Shown here: positions 51,325 through 59,151 of the stretch, in pieces
Layout: each line of letters starts with the position of its first letter
Numbering within the stretch: the first letter of the stretch is position 1
NCBI RefSeq assembly: GCF_039134705.1
Contig: NZ_CP146256.1
Coordinates: forward strand, 744,001-808,000
DNA: 64,000 bases
Reading direction: 5' to 3'
Source: Kineothrix sp. IPX-CK
GTDB taxonomy: Bacteria > Bacillota > Clostridia > Lachnospirales > Lachnospiraceae
Made by a program: the position numbers and the translations under genes
Notes under the pieces: generated by a model
Database searches by the model: none
The model's input: only the letters and a program-made list of their open reading frames with translations
What the model was told of the DNA's origin: nothing

Positions 51325-52863
51325 ATGAGAATGACAAACAAAATTATGCAGAATAATTCGCTGTATAATATCAATAATAATAAGGTGCTTCAGGACAAGC
51401 TGAGCACGCAGATGTCCACCCAGAAGAAAATAACTCGGCCCTCCGACGATCCGGTTATCGCTATCCGTGCTCTGAGACTTCGGAGTGACGTATCTCAGAT
51501 CAAACAGTATTATGAAAAAAATGCGCCGGATGCGGAAAGCTGGCTGAAGGTCACTGCGGATGCGCTGAATACGACGACTTCTGTTATTGAAGATATGTTA
51601 GAACAATGTACCAAGGGAAGCAATAAGGATCTGGGTGTAGAGCAGTTGGATATTATAGTTACCCAGTTGAAATCCTTAAAGAGCGAGTTCTATGCGACAG
51701 GAAATGTGGATTATGCAGGGCGTTATGTATTTGCCGGGTACCGTACGGATACGACCTTGACTTATACGGAGAATAAGACGGAGAATTTCGAGATTACCGA
51801 ACAGCTCGATATTTCTGCACTCGATACGATTAATTATACGAGCATCGGTGACTTAAAGGGAATATCTTCAGCGAATTATGATCCGGAGACCGATGGTGCC
51901 ATTGCGGATACAACAATAAAAAATAACGATATTTATAGGATAAGACTATCTTATGATAGTTTGAAGGACGGGGTGCCTTCTGTAACGAAATATGATGCGG
52001 GAACAGACGCGTATGTGGATGTATTTCCTTCTGTCACAACGATGTCATCAACAGCAAACCCTAATCCATATGATTATATTGTTCAAAATCCTGATGCGGT
52101 GGTATTGGTGCCGGAAACCGGCGAACTCCTTATCGGAGCGGATGCGTATGACGACTATATTACAGGCGCAGTAGATTCCGGTCAGGAAATTCGGGTGACC
52201 TATGAGAAGGATTCCTGGAAGGATGGCGATTTGCGCCCTCAGCATTACTTTGCCTGTACATATACGGACTCGGCGACTGGGAAAACCATAGACTACAACG
52301 AAGGCTATCTGACTGATGAAGGAGCGTCGCAGATTATTCAGTACGATGTAGGATATAACCAGAAGATTCGTATCAATACTACAGCCGATGAAGTATTTAC
52401 CTTGGATGTAGACAGAAATATCGACGATTTGGAAAGTGCGTTAGCTGCTTTGAAGGAGATTGGTGAGGCTAAGACGAATCTCGATAATATGCTGGATGGT
52501 ATGACCGAAGGAGAAGCCGGCTACGATGAGTTAAAGGCTACTGCAGATGCGGCGGATAAGGCCTATACATATATCCGCGAAAATATACAGAAAATGTTTG
52601 AGGGTCTGATTACCAAAGTAAACGGAACACTGGATAATACCAGCGTTGCCATTACGGATAATGGTACGAGAGGAAGCCGCCTCGATTTAATAACGAATCG
52701 TCTGATGACTCAGAAGACCACATTCCAGACGCTTCAGTCCGCCAATGAAGACGTAGATATTACCGAGGTGACGATACAGCTTACGAGCATGAACTATTCT
52801 TATCAGTCGGCGCTTCTTGCAACCAGTAAGATTATGCAGAATTCATTGATGAATTATATTTAA
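51325..52863 (+). CDS. flgL: Flagellar hook-associated protein FlgL
   Basis: A 512-residue junction protein. N terminus MRMTNKIMQNNSLYNINNNKVLQDKLSTQMSTQKKITRPSDDPVIAIRALRLRSDVSQIKQY (flagellin-like D0/D1), with NVDYAGRYVFAGYRTDTT typical of FlgL, and C terminus RLMTQKTTFQTLQSANEDVDITEVTIQLTSMNYSYQSALLATSKIMQNSLMNYI. It is longer than enteric FlgL (about 310) because of a central insertion. ATG 51325 follows AAGGGAGGA; the longer frame starts at a TTG inside copy 2 of flgK. Confidence 0.92.
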   Translation: MRMTNKIMQNNSLYNINNNKVLQDKLSTQMSTQKKITRPSDDPVIAIRALRLRSDVSQIKQYYEKNAPDAESWLKVTADALNTTTSVIEDMLEQCTKGSNKDLGVEQLDIIVTQLKSLKSEFYATGNVDYAGRYVFAGYRTDTTLTYTENKTENFEITEQLDISALDTINYTSIGDLKGISSANYDPETDGAIADTTIKNNDIYRIRLSYDSLKDGVPSVTKYDAGTDAYVDVFPSVTTMSSTANPNPYDYIVQNPDAVVLVPETGELLIGADAYDDYITGAVDSGQEIRVTYEKDSWKDGDLRPQHYFACTYTDSATGKTIDYNEGYLTDEGASQIIQYDVGYNQKIRINTTADEVFTLDVDRNIDDLESALAALKEIGEAKTNLDNMLDGMTEGEAGYDELKATADAADKAYTYIRENIQKMFEGLITKVNGTLDNTSVAITDNGTRGSRLDLITNRLMTQKTTFQTLQSANEDVDITEVTIQLTSMNYSYQSALLATSKIMQNSLMNYI

Positions 52864-52872
52864 GGAGAAGGT

Positions 52873-53328
52873 ATGATAATAGAAACTAAAGTATTTGGTG
52901 AGATTACGATCGATGCTGAGAAGATTATTACGTTCCCGAAAGGAATTGTGGGTTTTTCCGAGTTGACAGAATTTACGATGATTCATGATAAAGAGACTGG
53001 AGCGGGATCGATTCATTGGCTGCAGTCTTTGCAGGAGCCCGCATTCGCAATGCCGGTCATGGATCCGCTGATTATAAAACCGGATTATAACCCGGAAGTG
53101 GAGGAGGAATGGATCAAACCCCTCGGCGACCTCAATCCAGAAGAGTTATTGGTGCTCGTAACCGTAACTGTGCCTCAGGATTTAACCCAAATGACTGTGA
53201 ATCTGAAAGGCCCTATCGTTGTTAATGCGAGAGAAAGAAAAGCATGTCAGGTAATTATAGAGGGAGATGAATATAAGGTTAAATATCCTATTTACGACAT
53301 CCTTCAGGCAAAGAAAGCGGGTGAATAG
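52873..53328 (+). CDS. fliW: Flagellar assembly factor FliW
   Basis: A 151-residue FliW protein: FGEITIDAEKIITFPKGIVGFSELTEFTMI at the start, AFAMPVMDPLIIKPDYNPEV in the middle, NLKGPIVVNARERKACQVI near the end. FliW binds either CsrA, blocking RNA repression, or flagellin, so it couples flagellin secretion to flagellin translation. Its stop codon TAG is directly followed by the csrA ATG, giving equal and coupled expression. Confidence 0.95.
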   Translation: MIIETKVFGEITIDAEKIITFPKGIVGFSELTEFTMIHDKETGAGSIHWLQSLQEPAFAMPVMDPLIIKPDYNPEVEEEWIKPLGDLNPEELLVLVTVTVPQDLTQMTVNLKGPIVVNARERKACQVIIEGDEYKVKYPIYDILQAKKAGE

Positions 53329-53547
53329 ATGCTAGCCTTATCCAGAAAGAAAAATGAAGCTTTAATTATTAACAATAATATCGAAATTACTATTCTAGAA
53401 ATCAAGGGCGAGCAGGTAAAGATAGGAATCACAGCGCCTAAGGAGGTACCTATATACCGTAAAGAAGTATATGTGCAGATACAAGAGGAAAATAAAGCGT
53501 CCGTTGATGTGGAGAGCATGGATGCATTAAAGAAATTTCTGGTCTAA
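53329..53547 (+). CDS. csrA: Carbon storage regulator CsrA, translational repressor of flagellin
   Basis: A 72-residue CsrA: MLALSRKKNEALIINNNIEITILEIKGEQVKIGITAPKEVPIYRKEVYVQIQ. The N-terminal L4-R6 and the VPIYRKEVY RNA-binding strand are intact. As a dimer it binds GGA in hairpin loops near ribosome sites. Candidate targets in this window are the leaders of flaG (54751) and flagellin (58196 and 58216). It ends the flgM operon. Confidence 0.96.
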   Translation: MLALSRKKNEALIINNNIEITILEIKGEQVKIGITAPKEVPIYRKEVYVQIQEENKASVDVESMDALKKFLV

Positions 53548-53592
53548 TTGTATGAAATCGGAAAGGTACGCTTTGTCTTCTCCGGTTTTGAT

Positions 53593-53633
53593 AAAAGGGA
53601 GTTACTTCAGTACTTTGGAGTACCCCCTTTTTT
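53593..53633 (+). terminator. Terminator of the flgM-csrA operon
   Basis: AAAAGGG (53593-53599) pairs with CCCTTTT (about 53624-53632), with inner GTTACT/AGTAC pairing, ending in a T run before ATACG. Confidence 0.7.
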
Positions 53634-53666
53634 ATACGCAGTCAGTTTCCAAAGTGACGGAAAAAA

Positions 53667-54545
53667 TTACCTGGGAGGTTCCATGCAGAACTTTAACCGT
53701 TTATTAAGCAGTGCGGCAAGATAACAGAATGCACTGTTAGACATGAGCATCCCATCGCACATACTCATCAGTTCCAAGTCGATATAGCTGCTGTCTTGGG
53801 TATTGCCCTCTATAAATACTATATTTGGGGAAAGCGTTAATCCCATAGAGTCTGAATTTGAACGGCACCATGATATATCATCGGAAAAAACAAAAAAAGT
53901 GGCACCCGGGTAGTTCTTTGTTAAAGTTCTCATTGATTGAAGATAATAGGTATCCGACAGTGCCCAGCCGATATCCACATAATCGCCACGGCGTATATGA
54001 ACGCCAATTGACAGTGTAGATAAGATGTGGGATGCATAGGCTTTATTTTTTTCATCGGTTATGTCCGGCATGGCTAATTCCCTCTCCAGTATATTACGGT
54101 AGGTTCGAAACCATTTTGTGTTAATCCAATAGCCATGATAATAAATCACCTCACCTGGGAGCTTTGTTATTTCCGGGTGGAATTCATTAGCAGATATTTG
54201 GAATATTTTTCCGTCGAAAGGATTGTGCTCTTTATAATTAGTTGTTTCTGCAACCATTTGTACGTCGAATCCCAGATTTTTAAAAGATTGGGCGATACTG
54301 CTTCCCTCTTTTTTATTCTTGATAAATTCATTCCAGACATCGGAATCGAAATTCCTACTTAAAAGATTAGCCTGTATGTTAAATACTTTTTCCAGTTCGT
54401 ATCCGTTATGAACATTATTAACAAAAAAGAAAGAATCGTCAATTAACCACGGTTCTTCCGAAGGATTATATAATTCTGCAAAGCGTACAAATATATATTG
54501 AAATACCTGATTGGCCAGACCGCCGTTTAAATATTGTATTTTCAT
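53667..54545 (-). CDS. Alpha-1,2-fucosyltransferase (GT11 family)
   Basis: A 292-residue enzyme with no membrane anchor. It shows the GT11 signature: opening QYLNGGLANQVFQYIF, motif I HIRRGDY (183-189) with the GDP-fucose-binding Arg, motif II TFFVFSDDISWC, and motif III near MLMSNSAFCYLAALLN. It transfers fucose from GDP-fucose to galactose or a related sugar. The gene is inverted between csrA and flaG, where flagellar or surface glycan enzymes often settle; involvement in filament or surface glycosylation is inferred. AAAGGAG precedes the start on the minus strand. Confidence 0.88.
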   Translation of the reverse strand: MKIQYLNGGLANQVFQYIFVRFAELYNPSEEPWLIDDSFFFVNNVHNGYELEKVFNIQANLLSRNFDSDVWNEFIKNKKEGSSIAQSFKNLGFDVQMVAETTNYKEHNPFDGKIFQISANEFHPEITKLPGEVIYYHGYWINTKWFRTYRNILERELAMPDITDEKNKAYASHILSTLSIGVHIRRGDYVDIGWALSDTYYLQSMRTLTKNYPGATFFVFSDDISWCRSNSDSMGLTLSPNIVFIEGNTQDSSYIDLELMSMCDGMLMSNSAFCYLAALLNKRLKFCMEPPR

Positions 54546-54662
54546 GGAATCTCCTTTGGTTCATAACAAGATATGATTACTTTTACTATATCATAATGGC
54601 AAAACATAGGGAAATAATTATTGATTCAAAAAAGAAAATATTTGTGGTATTAGAAAAAAGGG

Positions 54663-54689
54663 TAAATTATTGCAAAATTCATCCGATAT
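54663..54689 (+). promoter_or_regulatory. Sigma-28 type promoter of the flaG-fliD-fliS operon
   Basis: TAAA at 54663-54666, 15-base spacer, TCCGATAT at 54682-54689 (7 of 8 to GCCGATAT). The leader would be about 75 bases. Confidence 0.8.
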
Positions 54690-54732
54690 AATTAATAAGT
54701 ACAAGGAATAAGCTTTCCTGGGAATTTAAAGG

Positions 54733-54746
54733 GTGTTATATAACAC
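54733..54746. other. Perfect 14-bp palindrome in the flaG leader
   Basis: GTGTTATATAACAC is a perfect palindrome transcribed in the flaG leader, 4 bases ahead of the CsrA-like hairpin. As RNA it could form a small hairpin or dimerise; as DNA it could bind a regulator. Confidence 0.4.
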
Positions 54747-54750
54747 GATT

Positions 54751-54766
54751 ATCACACGGAGGTGAT
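54751..54766 (+). promoter_or_regulatory. CsrA-type hairpin covering the flaG ribosome binding site
   Basis: ATCAC-ACGGAG-GTGAT: a perfect 5-bp stem presents GGA in a 6-base loop, and the loop with the 3' arm is the GGAGGTGAT Shine-Dalgarno of flaG (start 54771). This has the form of a high-affinity CsrA site that would block ribosome loading. Confidence 0.6.
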
Positions 54767-54770
54767 TACA

Positions 54771-55181
54771 ATGGCAATGGAACCATTAGGAAGTATCAGG
54801 AATATTCAGACACAAGTAACACAGAAGCCGGTTGTAGAAAACACGGAGGTTTCCGCTCCCGAGGCAGCAGCAAATGTAAGCATGGCTGCAGCACCCGCTG
54901 TCAAAGCAGAAAATAAAGATGCACAAAATACAAGTGCAGATAGCAGAGAAACGCGTCAGGCAGAAAACGATAAAATTAAGAAAGCTGTAGAACAGCTCAA
55001 TAAGAAGATGCCGCATTCCGAAGCTGTATTCGGTATTCATGATGAGACGAACAGAGTAATGATCAAGATCGTGGATAGGGATACGAAGGAAGTGATCAGA
55101 GAATACCCGCCGGAGGAGACTTTGGATATGATTGCGAAGGTGTGGGAATTGGCAGGCATTTTGGTGGATGAGAAGAGATAG
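54771..55181 (+). CDS. flaG: Flagellar protein FlaG
   Basis: A 136-residue protein. The N-terminal half is low-complexity (Ala/Glu/Asn/Thr); the FlaG core is KIKKAVEQLNKKMPHSEAVFGIHDETNRVMIKIVDRDTKEVIREYPPEETLDMIAKVWELAGILVDEKR. FlaG affects filament length and usually precedes fliD, as here. The start at 54771 fits GGAGGTGAT; a GTG at 54762 lies inside the ribosome site and is rejected. Confidence 0.92.
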   Translation: MAMEPLGSIRNIQTQVTQKPVVENTEVSAPEAAANVSMAAAPAVKAENKDAQNTSADSRETRQAENDKIKKAVEQLNKKMPHSEAVFGIHDETNRVMIKIVDRDTKEVIREYPPEETLDMIAKVWELAGILVDEKR

Positions 55182-55193
55182 GAGGAAGTTGAT

Positions 55194-57203
55194 ATGCCTA
55201 TAAGAATTACAGGTATGAACTCTGGGTTGGATACAGAGTCTATTATTTCAGAGTTAATGAAGGCCCAGCAGACCAAGGTCGACAACGTGAAGAAGCAGCA
55301 GACTAAGCTGCAATGGAAGCAGGATGCGTGGAAAGAGCTGAATACGAAGGTGTATTCTTTCTTTAATACCACCCTTAGCAATATGCGTTTTTCGACAGAT
55401 TACAGCAAGAAGACGACGGATGTGTCCAATTCGTCTTATGTCAGTGTTGTAACGGGCAACAGTGCTATGAATGCAACGCAGAAGATGACCATCGATCAGT
55501 CGGCGGCATCAGGCTATCTGACAGGCGGAAAGCTGGATGGAAGCTATACGAGTAAAAGCAAGCTGGCGGACCTGGGCATTGAGGTGGGAAGTTCTTTCAA
55601 CGTTACGACGAATGGAAAAACCACGAATATAGAAGTGACCGAAGGTATGACGATAAACGGCCTTTTGACAAAACTGCAGAGTGCAGGAGTGGATGCGAAC
55701 TTCGATGAAAAGAACCAGAGGTTTTATATAAGCGCTAAGAAAAGCGGTGCGGATAATGATTTTACTATTACCGCCTCAAATACGGCAGGGGTAGATGCCC
55801 TGACCAAACTGAAGCTCCTTTCCGGGGATGAACTTAAATCGGAATATGAGAAATATGCAAATATGACGGAGGAGGAAAAGCAGTCGGCTATTGAAACCGA
55901 AGTGGCAAAACGTCTGGCTTCCTATTTAAGCCAACAGACGAGCCTGACGGAATCGATAAGTGATCAGGAAACAGCAATCGAAGCATTAAAAGTTAGTTAC
56001 AGTGCGATGTATGAAGGAGAATCGATAGACAGTATTAGTTCCAGCGACTTAGAAGATCAGATATCCGTTATAAAGGCACGTATCGAAGAAATAGGAGAAC
56101 CGGAAGAAGGCTCTGCGGATGCTGAGGAACTCCAGGAGAAGATGGCGGAACTAGCCGCACTTCAAACGAAAAAGGACTATGTGGATGAATATGAGAATGC
56201 CAAGACTAAGCTCGCATCCACGCAAGCTTCGTTGGACACGGTAAACTCCTATATTACTGATGGCGGTGACAGCGGAAAGATAACAACAGAAGTTACTGCT
56301 GATATCGAAGCGGAAATACAGACGGCTAAAGACGCATTGGCTGGTGGTATAACAGATAGCGGTATCGTACGGATAACCGGTAAGGATGCTAAGATTTCAT
56401 TGAATGGAGTGGAATATACTTCTACCAGTAATGTGTTCGAAATAAACGGGCTTACGATAACGGTAATGGGCGGAGAAGGCGAAGAAGTAACCTTAACGAC
56501 CAGACAGGATACCGAGGGTATTTATGATATGATCAAAAGCTTTATCAAAGAATATAATTCTTTGATAAATGAAATGGATAAGCTTTATAACGCAGATTCC
56601 ACAAAAGGCTATGAGCCGCTTACGGACGATGAAAAGGATGAAATGTCTGACTCCGAAATTGAAGCATGGGAAACGAAGATTAAGGATTCTATTTTGCGAG
56701 GTGATTCCAATCTCTCTTCCGTTGCGTCCAGCTTGAAGAATATCATGCTTGCAGGTGCGGAAGTAGATGGCACGAAGATGTATCTGTCGAGCTTTGGAAT
56801 ATCCACGCTGGGATATTTTAGTTCGGCTGAGAATGAGAGAAATGCTTATCATATCGATGGCGATTCGGATGACAGCAGCACCGGCACGAATGAAGATAAA
56901 CTGAAAGCGGCAATTGCGGCAGATCCGGATTCCGTTATCACGTTCTTTTCCCAGCTGTCACAGAACCTTTATTCCAACCTGAACAGCTTGACGGCACGAA
57001 CAGACTTAAGAAGCTTCGGTTCGATTTATGATGACAAAAAGATGCAGGAGGATTATAATAACTATACGACCAAGATTAGTGATTTGGAGGAAAAGCTTGA
57101 AGCTATGGAGACTAGATATTATAATCAGTTCGCAGCTATGGAGACTGCGTTGGCCAGACTTCAATCCAATCAAAGTGCCGTAACAAGCTTATTAGGAGGT
57201 TGA
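55194..57203 (+). CDS. fliD: Flagellar filament cap protein FliD
   Basis: A 669-residue cap protein: N terminus IRITGMNSGLDTESIISELMKAQQTKVDNVKKQQTKLQWKQDAWKELNTKVYSFF, middle IKSFIKEYNSLINEMDKLYNADSTKGYEPLTDDEKDEMSDSEIEAWE (typical FliD C-domain start) and C terminus ISDLEEKLEAMETRYYNQFAAMETALARLQSNQSAVTSLLGG. An inserted helical region of about 130 residues (about 215-380, many Glu/Lys) makes it longer than Bacillus FliD (about 500). It sits at the filament tip as the site of flagellin insertion. Confidence 0.94.
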   Translation: MPIRITGMNSGLDTESIISELMKAQQTKVDNVKKQQTKLQWKQDAWKELNTKVYSFFNTTLSNMRFSTDYSKKTTDVSNSSYVSVVTGNSAMNATQKMTIDQSAASGYLTGGKLDGSYTSKSKLADLGIEVGSSFNVTTNGKTTNIEVTEGMTINGLLTKLQSAGVDANFDEKNQRFYISAKKSGADNDFTITASNTAGVDALTKLKLLSGDELKSEYEKYANMTEEEKQSAIETEVAKRLASYLSQQTSLTESISDQETAIEALKVSYSAMYEGESIDSISSSDLEDQISVIKARIEEIGEPEEGSADAEELQEKMAELAALQTKKDYVDEYENAKTKLASTQASLDTVNSYITDGGDSGKITTEVTADIEAEIQTAKDALAGGITDSGIVRITGKDAKISLNGVEYTSTSNVFEINGLTITVMGGEGEEVTLTTRQDTEGIYDMIKSFIKEYNSLINEMDKLYNADSTKGYEPLTDDEKDEMSDSEIEAWETKIKDSILRGDSNLSSVASSLKNIMLAGAEVDGTKMYLSSFGISTLGYFSSAENERNAYHIDGDSDDSSTGTNEDKLKAAIAADPDSVITFFSQLSQNLYSNLNSLTARTDLRSFGSIYDDKKMQEDYNNYTTKISDLEEKLEAMETRYYNQFAAMETALARLQSNQSAVTSLLGG

Positions 57204-57209
57204 TAGGGA

Positions 57210-57596
57210 ATGGCGTTGCCCAATGGATATGCACAATACAATAATAATCAGATTCTGACTGCCTCGCCCGCAGAATTGACACTTATGCTTTATAATGGTG
57301 CAATTAAGTTCTGTAATGTCGCAATTGCGGCGATAGAGAAGAAGGATATGGAGAAGGCTCATACCAATATTGTGAAGGCGGAGAAGATAGTTGAATATCT
57401 CAGAGTCACTTTGGATATGAAATATTCAGTGGCCAAGGATTTTGATAATATATATGCTTATTTGGACAGACGTCTGGTAGAAGCGAATGTGAAAAAGGAT
57501 ACTGCGATACTTGAGGAGATATGCGAGCATCTTCGCTCGGTGCGGGATACGTGGAAAGAAGTAATGCGCCTTAATAGGGAAAAGGGAGCTGTATGA
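57210..57596 (+). CDS. fliS: Flagellin chaperone FliS
   Basis: A 128-residue four-helix protein: NGYAQYNNNQILTASPAELTLMLYNGAIKFCNVAIAAIEKKDMEKAHTNIVKAEKIVEYLRVTLDMKYSVAKDFDNIYAYLDRRLVEANVKKD. The pattern is typical of FliS, which shields the flagellin C terminus before export and also affects FliW-flagellin feedback. It follows fliD by 6 bases and overlaps the next gene by 4 bases. Confidence 0.95.
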   Translation: MALPNGYAQYNNNQILTASPAELTLMLYNGAIKFCNVAIAAIEKKDMEKAHTNIVKAEKIVEYLRVTLDMKYSVAKDFDNIYAYLDRRLVEANVKKDTAILEEICEHLRSVRDTWKEVMRLNREKGAV

Positions 57597-58066
57597 TAGA
57601 AAATTATCTTCAAGTTCTGGAGCAGAGCTTACATAAAAAAGCGGATATATTGTCCCTTATACAGGAAATCAATCAGAAGCAGGAGCAGATTCTGAAGGAA
57701 GAAGGTTCTGCGGAGGATTTTGATGTTACAATTGACAAGAAAGGTAAGCTCATTGAAGAGCTAACGAAGCTGGATGAAGGCTTTGAGACGCTGTATCAGC
57801 ATATCAAGGAGCAACTGTCTGCAGGCAAAGAGCAGTATAAGAATCAAATCATCAAATTGCAGCAGTTAATTATAAAAGTAACGGAGAAGAGCGTTGCTAT
57901 TCAGACGCAGGAAGCCAGGAATAACAAGCTTGCCAAAGATTATTTTACTTTAGGAAGAAAGAACCTGCAGAGAAATAGGACAGCTTCCAAGGCAGCATTG
58001 GATTATTATAAGAATATGAATAATTCTCAGGTTGTGCAGCCCCAGTTTATGGACAAAAAAAAATAA
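57593..58066 (+). CDS. FliT/FlgN-like flagellar export chaperone (tentative)
   Basis: A 157-residue all-helical protein after fliS, the usual place of FliT. Residues 1-110 resemble FlgN/FliT layout (LEQSLHKKADILSLIQEINQKQEQIL...LTKLDEGFETLYQHIKEQL), and the tail FTLGRKNLQRNRTASKAALDYYKNMNNSQVVQPQFMDKKK resembles the C-terminal end of clostridial FlgN-like proteins. It probably guards FliD. The exact family is uncertain. It is coupled to fliS by ATGA. Confidence 0.65.
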   Translation: MIENYLQVLEQSLHKKADILSLIQEINQKQEQILKEEGSAEDFDVTIDKKGKLIEELTKLDEGFETLYQHIKEQLSAGKEQYKNQIIKLQQLIIKVTEKSVAIQTQEARNNKLAKDYFTLGRKNLQRNRTASKAALDYYKNMNNSQVVQPQFMDKKK

Positions 58067-58085
58067 AAAAATATATAATCTGCTA

Positions 58086-58112
58086 TAAAGTATCTCAGGT
58101 TTGAGCCGATAT
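58086..58112 (+). promoter_or_regulatory. Consensus sigma-28 promoter of the flagellin gene
   Basis: TAAA at 58086-58089, 15-base spacer, and GCCGATAT at 58105-58112, an exact match to the SigD consensus in both boxes. The start would be near 58119 and the leader about 118 bases. Confidence 0.92.
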
Positions 58113-58195
58113 ATATTACAAGTAAAATAATTACTTACGAAAATTAATGTTTACAGAGGAAGCGTACGGTCCGAAGAAAACATTACAAAAAAACA

Positions 58196-58213
58196 AGTGG
58201 CAGGGAAGCCACT
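58196..58213 (+). promoter_or_regulatory. CsrA binding hairpin 1 in the flagellin leader
   Basis: AGTGGC-AGGGAA-GCCACT: a perfect 6-bp stem with GGA in the 6-base loop, 24 bases before the start codon's ribosome site hairpin ends. It matches the upstream site of the two-site arrangement known for Bacillus hag. Confidence 0.8.
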
Positions 58214-58215
58214 AC

Positions 58216-58233
58216 ATATTCAAGGAGGAATAT
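58216..58233 (+). promoter_or_regulatory. CsrA binding hairpin 2 covering the flagellin ribosome site
   Basis: ATATTC-AAGGAG-GAATAT: a perfect 6-bp stem whose 6-base loop holds the Shine-Dalgarno AAGGAG. It ends 3 bases before ATG 58237. Binding of CsrA here would block translation, as at the Bacillus hag leader. Confidence 0.8.
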
Positions 58234-58236
58234 ACT

Positions 58237-59067
58237 ATGGTAGTACAACACAATCTTACAGCGATGAACGCTAGCAGAAATTTAGGTATCACGACAAGTG
58301 CACAGGCAAAGCAGACAGAGAAATTATCTTCCGGTTATAGGATTAACCGCGCAGCGGATGATGCAGCAGGCCTTTCCATTTCCGAGAAAATGAGACGTCA
58401 GATCAGAGGTCTTACACAGGCTTCCACGAACGCTCAGGATGGTATCTCCATGGTTCAGACAGCAGAAGGTGCTTTGAACGAAGTTACCGATATGCTTCAG
58501 AGAATGAATGAGCTTACTGTAAAAGCTTCTAACGGTACTTACACAACTACTCAGAAGGCATACGTTTCTGACGAAATCAATCAGTTGACCTCTGAAATCA
58601 ACAGAGTAGCTACGACTACAAGATTTAACGATCAGGTATTGTTAACTGGCGGATTCTCTTCCACTGCAATGACTCTTCAGATTGGTAACGAGAATGGCGA
58701 AACGATGGATGTTACCATTGACGCTATGTATGCTACAGATATTGCCACAGAGCTTACCGGTTCGATTGATTGGTCGGATTCTTCCAATGATCCGACAGAT
58801 TTGATCGATGCGATTAAGTCAGGACTTGAGAATGTTGCATCCCAGCGTTCAGCACTCGGTGCTATCCAGAACCGTCTTGAGCACACGATTAACAACTTGG
58901 ATAACGTTGTTGAGAATACTACATCAGCTGAATCCCGTGTACGTGATACGGATATGGCTAAAGAGATGGTTTCTTACTCCAATAACCAGATTCTTGCACA
59001 GGCAGGCCAGGCTATGCTTGCACAGGCTAATCAGGTTAATCAGGGCGTATTATCCTTACTTCAGTAA
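58237..59067 (+). CDS. hag: Flagellin
   Basis: A 276-residue flagellin, short like other clostridial ones because the variable D2/D3 domains are nearly absent. The D0/D1 start is VVQHNLTAMNASRNLGITTSAQAKQTEKLSSGYRINRAADDAAGLSISEKMRRQIRGLTQ and the end is SRVRDTDMAKEMVSYSNNQILAQAGQAMLAQANQVNQGVLSLLQ. ATG 58237 is fixed by AAGGAGG and the family N terminus; an upstream in-frame ATG at 58147 would read through both CsrA hairpins and is rejected. Ser/Thr-rich stretches at about 110-125 and 225-235 are possible O-glycosylation sites. Confidence 0.96.
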   Translation: MVVQHNLTAMNASRNLGITTSAQAKQTEKLSSGYRINRAADDAAGLSISEKMRRQIRGLTQASTNAQDGISMVQTAEGALNEVTDMLQRMNELTVKASNGTYTTTQKAYVSDEINQLTSEINRVATTTRFNDQVLLTGGFSSTAMTLQIGNENGETMDVTIDAMYATDIATELTGSIDWSDSSNDPTDLIDAIKSGLENVASQRSALGAIQNRLEHTINNLDNVVENTTSAESRVRDTDMAKEMVSYSNNQILAQAGQAMLAQANQVNQGVLSLLQ

Positions 59068-59097
59068 GAAGTCATATCGCACTAGAACGATTTATAA

Positions 59098-59125
59098 AAG
59101 GGCTGATTCTATCAGCCCTTTTTTT
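59098..59125 (+). terminator. Flagellin gene terminator
   Basis: AAGGGCTGAT (59098-59107) and ATCAGCCCTT (59111-59120) form a perfect 10-bp stem with a 3-base loop, followed by a T run to 59125. Confidence 0.95.
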
Positions 59126-59151
59126 CTAAAAAATTTTTGGTGGAAATTGTT

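Noticed and set aside
54762..55181. GTG 54762 as the flaG start
   Set aside because: It lies inside the Shine-Dalgarno hairpin; ATG 54771 is correctly spaced.
58147..59067. ATG 58147 as the flagellin start
   Set aside because: It would translate through two CsrA-type hairpins and give an N terminus unlike any flagellin.
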